This document shows, one piece after another, positions 12,702 through 16,173 of a stretch of DNA of 16,173 bases. The notes beneath the pieces were generated by a model that worked only from the letters and a program-made list of their open reading frames with translations, did no database searches and was not told the DNA's origin. Numbering within the stretch: position 1 is the first letter of the stretch; every line of letters starts with the position of its first letter. The stretch covers positions 1 to 16,173 of the forward strand of contig CAYVZU010000090.1 of NCBI GenBank assembly GCA_964455935.1, given 5' to 3'. The DNA comes from CAYVZU01 sp964455935. Its GTDB lineage: Bacteria > Fibrobacterota > CAYVZU01. The position numbers and the translations under genes were made by a program.

Positions 12702-14123
12702 CTACTTCTCACTTCCCAGCCGCTCGGCAGCGCGGGCAACTTGGAACAGCGTAGCCTCATCAAGGACCTTGCCCACGAATTGGATTCCAAACGGCAGATT
12801 GCCGATTCGGTCGCAGGGCACCGAGATCCCGGGCAGGCCGGCCAGGTTGACCGAGATCGTATAAATATCCGACAGGTACATCTGCAGGGGGTCCTCTGTT
12901 TTTTCACCCAGGCGGAAGGCCGGCGCGGGCGTAACCGGCGAGGCAATGACGTCACAGGTTTCCCAGGCTTTTTCGTAGTCGCGGATTATGAGCGTTCGCG
13001 CTTTTAGTGCCTTCAGATAGTATGCGTCGTAGTACCCGGAACTGAGCACATAGGTGCCCAGCATGATCCGGCGCTTGACCTCGCGGCCGAATCCTTCCTG
13101 ACGAGTTCGGCAATACAGTTCCATCAGGCCATTTTCGTTTTCGGTGCGATAGCCATATTTCACGCCATCGTAGCGGGCCAGGTTCGAAGAGGCCTCGGCT
13201 GTGCAGATGATGTAATAAACTGCGACCGCATATTCCAGTGTGGGCATGGAGACTTCGACCAGCCTCGCTCCTTCTTTCTCCAGAGCTCGCAACCGGGCCA
13301 TAATTGCGTCGGCAATCTCTTTCCGCAGCCCATGCCCGAAATATTCCTTTGGCACGCCAATGCGAAGACCCTTCACGCCGCTTTCAAGGCCAATCATATA
13401 GTCGGGGACCGGGTCGGGTATTGATGTCGAATCACCCGGGTCATGGCCGGCGATGACGTGCAGAAGGAGCGCCGCATCCTCCACACACGCGGCAAACGGG
13501 CCGATCTGATCCAGCGAGGAGGCAAAGGCAACAAGACCGTATCGGGAAACCCGCCCATAGGTGGGTTTGAGTCCGACCACACCGCAATGGGAGGCCGGTT
13601 GGCGGATCGAACCGCCTGTATCGGAACCCAGCGAAACCACGGCTTCCCGGGCCGCAACGGCAGCCGCGGATCCTCCGCTGGAACCGCCCGGTATGTAGGC
13701 AGGATCGGCCGGGTTGTGTGTTGGCCCAAAATAGCTGTTTTCGGTCGAGGAGCCCATGGCGAATTCATCAAGATTGGTTTTTCCGAGAATCACAGCATCG
13801 GCGGCCAGAAGTTTTTCGACAACGGTGGCATTGTACGGCGGAATGAAATTCTCGAGCATCCGGGAGGCGCAGGTCGTGCGTATTCCTTTCGTGCAGAGGT
13901 TGTCCTTCACGGCAACGGGAATTCCGGCCAAAGGCCCCAACGTCGCACCGCTGCGTCGGCGCCGGTCCAGGTCTCGACTGACCTCCAGCGCGGATTGCTC
14001 ATTTACCGATAGAAATGCATGGACCGTTGGTTCCTGGCGCCCAATAATTTCCAGATAGCGGGCCGTGACTTGTTCGAATGTAAGTTCTCCGGCCTCGATC
14101 TGCTTCCGGATTTTGCGAATCAT
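12702..14123 (-). CDS. gatA: Asp/Glu-tRNA amidotransferase subunit A
   Basis: 473 residues, normal GatA length, amidase-signature family. The catalytic triad is present: Lys73 (VKDN), Ser148 (GGSSGGSAAAV) and the nucleophile Ser172 (SDTGGSIRQPA), with the same 24- and 99-residue spacings as S. aureus GatA. LGKTNLDEFAMGSSTENS and GLKPTYGRVSRYGL are typical of GatA, not of general amidases. With GatB and GatC it converts Glu-tRNAGln or Asp-tRNAAsn to Gln-tRNAGln or Asn-tRNAAsn. No gatB or gatC is in the window. The ATG overlaps the DUF4321 stop (ATGA), so translation is coupled and no ribosome-binding site is needed or seen. Confidence 0.95.
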   Translation of the reverse strand: MIRKIRKQIEAGELTFEQVTARYLEIIGRQEPTVHAFLSVNEQSALEVSRDLDRRRRSGATLGPLAGIPVAVKDNLCTKGIRTTCASRMLENFIPPYNATVVEKLLAADAVILGKTNLDEFAMGSSTENSYFGPTHNPADPAYIPGGSSGGSAAAVAAREAVVSLGSDTGGSIRQPASHCGVVGLKPTYGRVSRYGLVAFASSLDQIGPFAACVEDAALLLHVIAGHDPGDSTSIPDPVPDYMIGLESGVKGLRIGVPKEYFGHGLRKEIADAIMARLRALEKEGARLVEVSMPTLEYAVAVYYIICTAEASSNLARYDGVKYGYRTENENGLMELYCRTRQEGFGREVKRRIMLGTYVLSSGYYDAYYLKALKARTLIIRDYEKAWETCDVIASPVTPAPAFRLGEKTEDPLQMYLSDIYTISVNLAGLPGISVPCDRIGNLPFGIQFVGKVLDEATLFQVARAAERLGSEK

Positions 14124-14407
14124 GTAAACCAGCGGAAGATGTAGACCGAAACGGCAATACCAACCAGGCTGAGCAGGCTGAACTGACAGGTCATCCCGAG
14201 CTTGAACTTAATGGCGCTGAGATCCACGAGAACGGCATCGGGGCTGAAGCCGAACCCGAACGAAACAGATTTCGTGAAGAATTCCTTGACAACATTCTGC
14301 GGCATGAATGTGAAAAGCTGCGTGAGAAAAGACCCGATTACAAGGCCAATGGCCACGGCCAGAATCAGCCCCCCCAGGCTTTTGTGGTTCGTATGATGGT
14401 TTGCCAT
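14120..14407 (-). CDS. DUF4321 family small membrane protein
   Basis: 95 residues. Two membrane helices are evident: LGGLILAVAIGLVIGSFLTQ (11-30) and the C-terminal SLLSLVGIAVSVYIFRW. Between them a short domain ends in the pattern VDLSAIKFKLGMTC, as in DUF4321 members (Gly-rich first helix, a LDL..I.FxxG element, last helix). Function is unknown. It starts 49 nt after pssA and overlaps gatA by 4 nt, so it links the phospholipid genes to gatA in one apparent transcript. The ATG has only a distant AAGGGG upstream, so translation may be weak. Confidence 0.75.
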   Translation of the reverse strand: MANHHTNHKSLGGLILAVAIGLVIGSFLTQLFTFMPQNVVKEFFTKSVSFGFGFSPDAVLVDLSAIKFKLGMTCQFSLLSLVGIAVSVYIFRWFT

Positions 14408-14456
14408 AGAAAAAAGACCCCTTTTTCAAGAATAGTGCCGAATGGGAAGACCTTTG

Positions 14457-15239
14457 TCAGCCCGGTACCTTCTGGGTTTCATCCGAATGGTTTTCCTTCA
14501 GGTTCCGGAGAAGCCAGCGCCCAAGCGCCTGCGCGATATACAGGAAACCCAGGCCAAACAGCACGGGACCGGAAAATTTAATAATGCCCACCAGAATGAC
14601 CGCGGTGATCAAGCCCCGTATGCCCAAGCCAAAGTTGCGATAGAAAAATTTATAAAAAACGTCGAACTCGACCGTGCTGACCATAAGAAAGCAATTCATG
14701 ATCACAATGGCGCCCAGGAGCAATCCCATCTGGCGTTCGTTGCCAAAAGCAACCTCGTACTTTTCGAGGAAGTCCAGGCAAAGGATGTACGAGGCAATGA
14801 GCCCTCCGGAGGGCGGTGTCGGGAGTCCGTAGAAGCACTTCTTTTTTTTGCCGTCGGTGGTCACATTAAACCGCGCCAAGCGAAAGGCCGAAGAGACGAG
14901 AAAGCAGATGGGCAGGAAGGTGAACCCGATCTCGAAATTCGAGAAAAAACGGGCATACATTAGAACGCTGGGTGCAACACCAAAAGCAATGACATCGGCC
15001 AGGGAATCGTATTGGATCCCAAACGGACTGGAGGTTTGCGTTAGCCGGGCCACTTTTCCATCGAGGCCGTCGATCATGGTGCAGGCAACGATCAGCCAGC
15101 TGGCAAGAATGAAGAGACGGCCCATGGAGGGATCGCTTTTTGCATGAAGGCACAGAAAGATGGAAACAATCCCCAGAATCAAATTCGCACTGGTGACAAG
15201 GCTGGGGAGAACAAACTTGGATTTTTCAAAACGGCTCAT
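14457..15239 (-). CDS. pssA: CDP-diacylglycerol-serine O-phosphatidyltransferase
   Basis: 260 residues, integral membrane CDP-alcohol phosphatidyltransferase of the type II (Bacillus-like) serine class. The full motif D-x2-DG-x2-AR-x8-G-x3-D-x3-D is present, with Asp57, Asp60, Gly61, Ala64, Arg65, Asp78 and Asp82 all intact. At least six hydrophobic segments follow the usual layout. It makes phosphatidylserine from CDP-diacylglycerol and serine; the adjacent psd gene decarboxylates it to phosphatidylethanolamine, which also identifies serine as the alcohol. The start overlaps the psd stop (ATGA at 15236-15239) and has its own TAGGAG inside psd with a 7-nt spacer. Confidence 0.95.
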   Translation of the reverse strand: MSRFEKSKFVLPSLVTSANLILGIVSIFLCLHAKSDPSMGRLFILASWLIVACTMIDGLDGKVARLTQTSSPFGIQYDSLADVIAFGVAPSVLMYARFFSNFEIGFTFLPICFLVSSAFRLARFNVTTDGKKKKCFYGLPTPPSGGLIASYILCLDFLEKYEVAFGNERQMGLLLGAIVIMNCFLMVSTVEFDVFYKFFYRNFGLGIRGLITAVILVGIIKFSGPVLFGLGFLYIAQALGRWLLRNLKENHSDETQKVPG

Positions 15240-15880
15240 GGGATTTCTCCTATGATTGTGGCCCCGCCCTGCACCTTATCGCCCACGCGAACACGCAGTG
15301 CGGTGCCGGCCGGAACAAACAGGTCGGTTCTGGAACCAAATCGAATCAGTCCAAAGCGTTGCCCGGTTTGGAAGGACCGGCCCGCTTCGGCGTAACAGAC
15401 AATACGGCGCGCAATCAGGCCGGCAATCTGCTTGACGACCAGCTTGACTCCATTGTCGCACTCAATTCCCACAAAGGTATGCTCGTTGTCCGAGGAGGCC
15501 TTTTCCTTCCAGGCCGAGAGAAACCGGCCGGGCCGGTATTCTTTGTAGCGGACTTTGCCTTTCATGGGAAAGCGATTGATGTGCACATCGAAAACAGAAA
15601 GGAAAATGCTCACGCGAACCGCTCTCTGCCGCAAATACACGGGCTCTTCCTCTTCCTTAATTTCCACAATGCGGCCATCGGCAGGAGCCACAATGACTCC
15701 GTTCCCCGAAGGAGCGACACGTTCGGGGTCCCGAAAAAAATAGATGGCCAGCGCCCCCAGCAGGGTTAGAATGGCCGAGATGACATATCCGGTTTTGGAA
15801 TGCAGCAGTCCCGCTGTTGACCACGCCAAAATTATCACAACCCAGATCGGGATTAGTATGGGAAGACCTTCTTTTGCCAT
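15236..15880 (-). CDS. psd: Phosphatidylserine decarboxylase proenzyme (short, PSD-A type)
   Basis: 214 residues, the short form. Two hydrophobic N-terminal segments (about 7-25 and 30-48) anchor it, then FFRDPER (48-54), APADG (65-69), FLSVFDVHINR (93-103) and the self-cleavage site RFGSRTDLFVP (180-190). There Ser183 would become the pyruvoyl cofactor on cleavage between Gly182 and Ser183. Asp68 and His100 are the expected helpers. It converts phosphatidylserine to phosphatidylethanolamine. The ATG at 15880 has TAGGAG with a 4-nt spacer, overlapping the stop of the HtrA-like gene 7 nt upstream. It overlaps pssA by 4 nt, so enzyme and substrate supply are co-expressed. Confidence 0.95.
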   Translation of the reverse strand: MAKEGLPILIPIWVVIILAWSTAGLLHSKTGYVISAILTLLGALAIYFFRDPERVAPSGNGVIVAPADGRIVEIKEEEEPVYLRQRAVRVSIFLSVFDVHINRFPMKGKVRYKEYRPGRFLSAWKEKASSDNEHTFVGIECDNGVKLVVKQIAGLIARRIVCYAEAGRSFQTGQRFGLIRFGSRTDLFVPAGTALRVRVGDKVQGGATIIGEIP

Positions 15881-15887
15881 TTCACTC

Positions 15888-16173
15888 CTATCGCAAGCGC
15901 CGGTCGGGCTCGAGGGTCAACGCGATCCGGGTCTCCTTGCGCCCTCGGTCGCGCGCAATTTTCAAATATACAACATCCCCCGCAAAAAACTCACCGAATT
16001 CGATTTGAATGTCCTCACTGGTGCGCACAGGCCGGTTGTTGACCCCGGACACGATATCACCCGGCTGCAAACCGGCCCTGGAGGCCGGGCTGTTGCGCTC
16101 CACCTGCGTAATAACTACGCCCCCGACATTGGCGGGTACGCCAAGGGCCCGGGCCACATCCGGGGTGACATCC
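15888..16173 (-). CDS. HtrA/DegP-like serine protease, C-terminal PDZ domain (5' end outside window)
   Basis: The frame is open to the window edge, giving about 94 residues of the C-terminus; a GTG at 16157 is internal to a domain and not a likely start. The segment DVTPDVARALGVPANVGGVV is the typical opening of an HtrA PDZ domain, followed by VITQVERNSPASRAGLQPGD, INxxPV-like NNRPVRTSEDI and a final strand. The protease domain, if present, lies beyond the window, so a standalone PDZ protein (site-2 protease or RseP type, or CtpA type) is not ruled out. It precedes psd by 7 nt and is probably in the same operon, placing envelope protein quality control with phospholipid synthesis. Confidence 0.75.
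   Translation of the reverse strand, partial: DVTPDVARALGVPANVGGVVITQVERNSPASRAGLQPGDIVSGVNNRPVRTSEDIQIEFGEFFAGDVVYLKIARDRGRKETRIALTLEPDRRLR

Noticed and set aside
14442..14963. Plus-strand open frame opposite pssA
   Set aside because: Antisense to the CDP-alcohol transferase; charged low-complexity translation with no family signature.
1..16173. CRISPR arrays, insertion sequences, phage or toxin-antitoxin modules
   Set aside because: No regularly spaced direct repeats, transposase or integrase motifs, or paired small toxin-antitoxin genes were found.

Overview
The window looks like part of the chromosome of a free-living diderm (Gram-negative-type) bacterium. It is moderately GC-rich and has dense, often overlapping genes with ordinary Shine-Dalgarno sites. 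Evidence for a diderm cell is an FtsX plus EnvC-like pair, an AmpG-like permease, a Spy/CpxP-like periplasmic protein, an HtrA-like PDZ protein and the Psd/PssA route to phosphatidylethanolamine. DUF4321 beside gatA and a GAF-type sigma-54 activator fit a deep-branching or uncultured phylum, but the sequence alone does not let me name it. There are no transposases, CRISPR arrays or phage genes.

Layout. (1) 1-3005, plus strand: the end of an unrecognised protein, then ftsX, then a coiled-coil/degenerate-LytM (EnvC-like) protein overlapping ftsX. Together these look like a divisome module that switches on cell-wall amidases. (2) 3006-3417: a gene-poor stretch with a possible peptidase remnant, then tRNA-Val(CAC) with its own promoter. 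(3) 3552-6018, minus strand: a GAF/AAA+/Fis-type sigma-54 activator followed by a diacylglycerol-kinase-like lipid kinase. The activator has a clear -35/-10 pair so close to its ATG that its mRNA is probably leaderless. (4) 6019-6664: a 646-bp gap with a strong inverted repeat and no convincing gene. (5) 6665-12582: a phosphodiester-glycosidase-like secreted protein (plus); a Spy-like protein, a hairpin terminator, a small lipoprotein, a YkuD-fold L,D-transpeptidase-like protein without signal peptide and an atypical MurC/Mpl-like ligase (minus); and an AmpG-like permease with an M55 D-aminopeptidase (plus). (6) 12702-16173, minus strand: an HtrA-like PDZ protein (cut by the window edge), psd, pssA, a DUF4321 membrane protein and gatA, tightly packed and probably co-transcribed.

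How it fits together. Most of the window concerns the cell envelope: septal wall hydrolysis (FtsX/EnvC-like), phospholipid synthesis (PssA then Psd), lipid phosphorylation, envelope protein quality (HtrA, Spy-like) and, most interestingly, a possible cytosolic wall-recycling set (permease, D-aminopeptidase, YkuD-fold enzyme, Mur ligase). The members of that set deviate from textbook motifs, which makes it the best candidate here for an undescribed variant pathway. tRNA-Val and GatA are translation genes embedded in this envelope neighbourhood.
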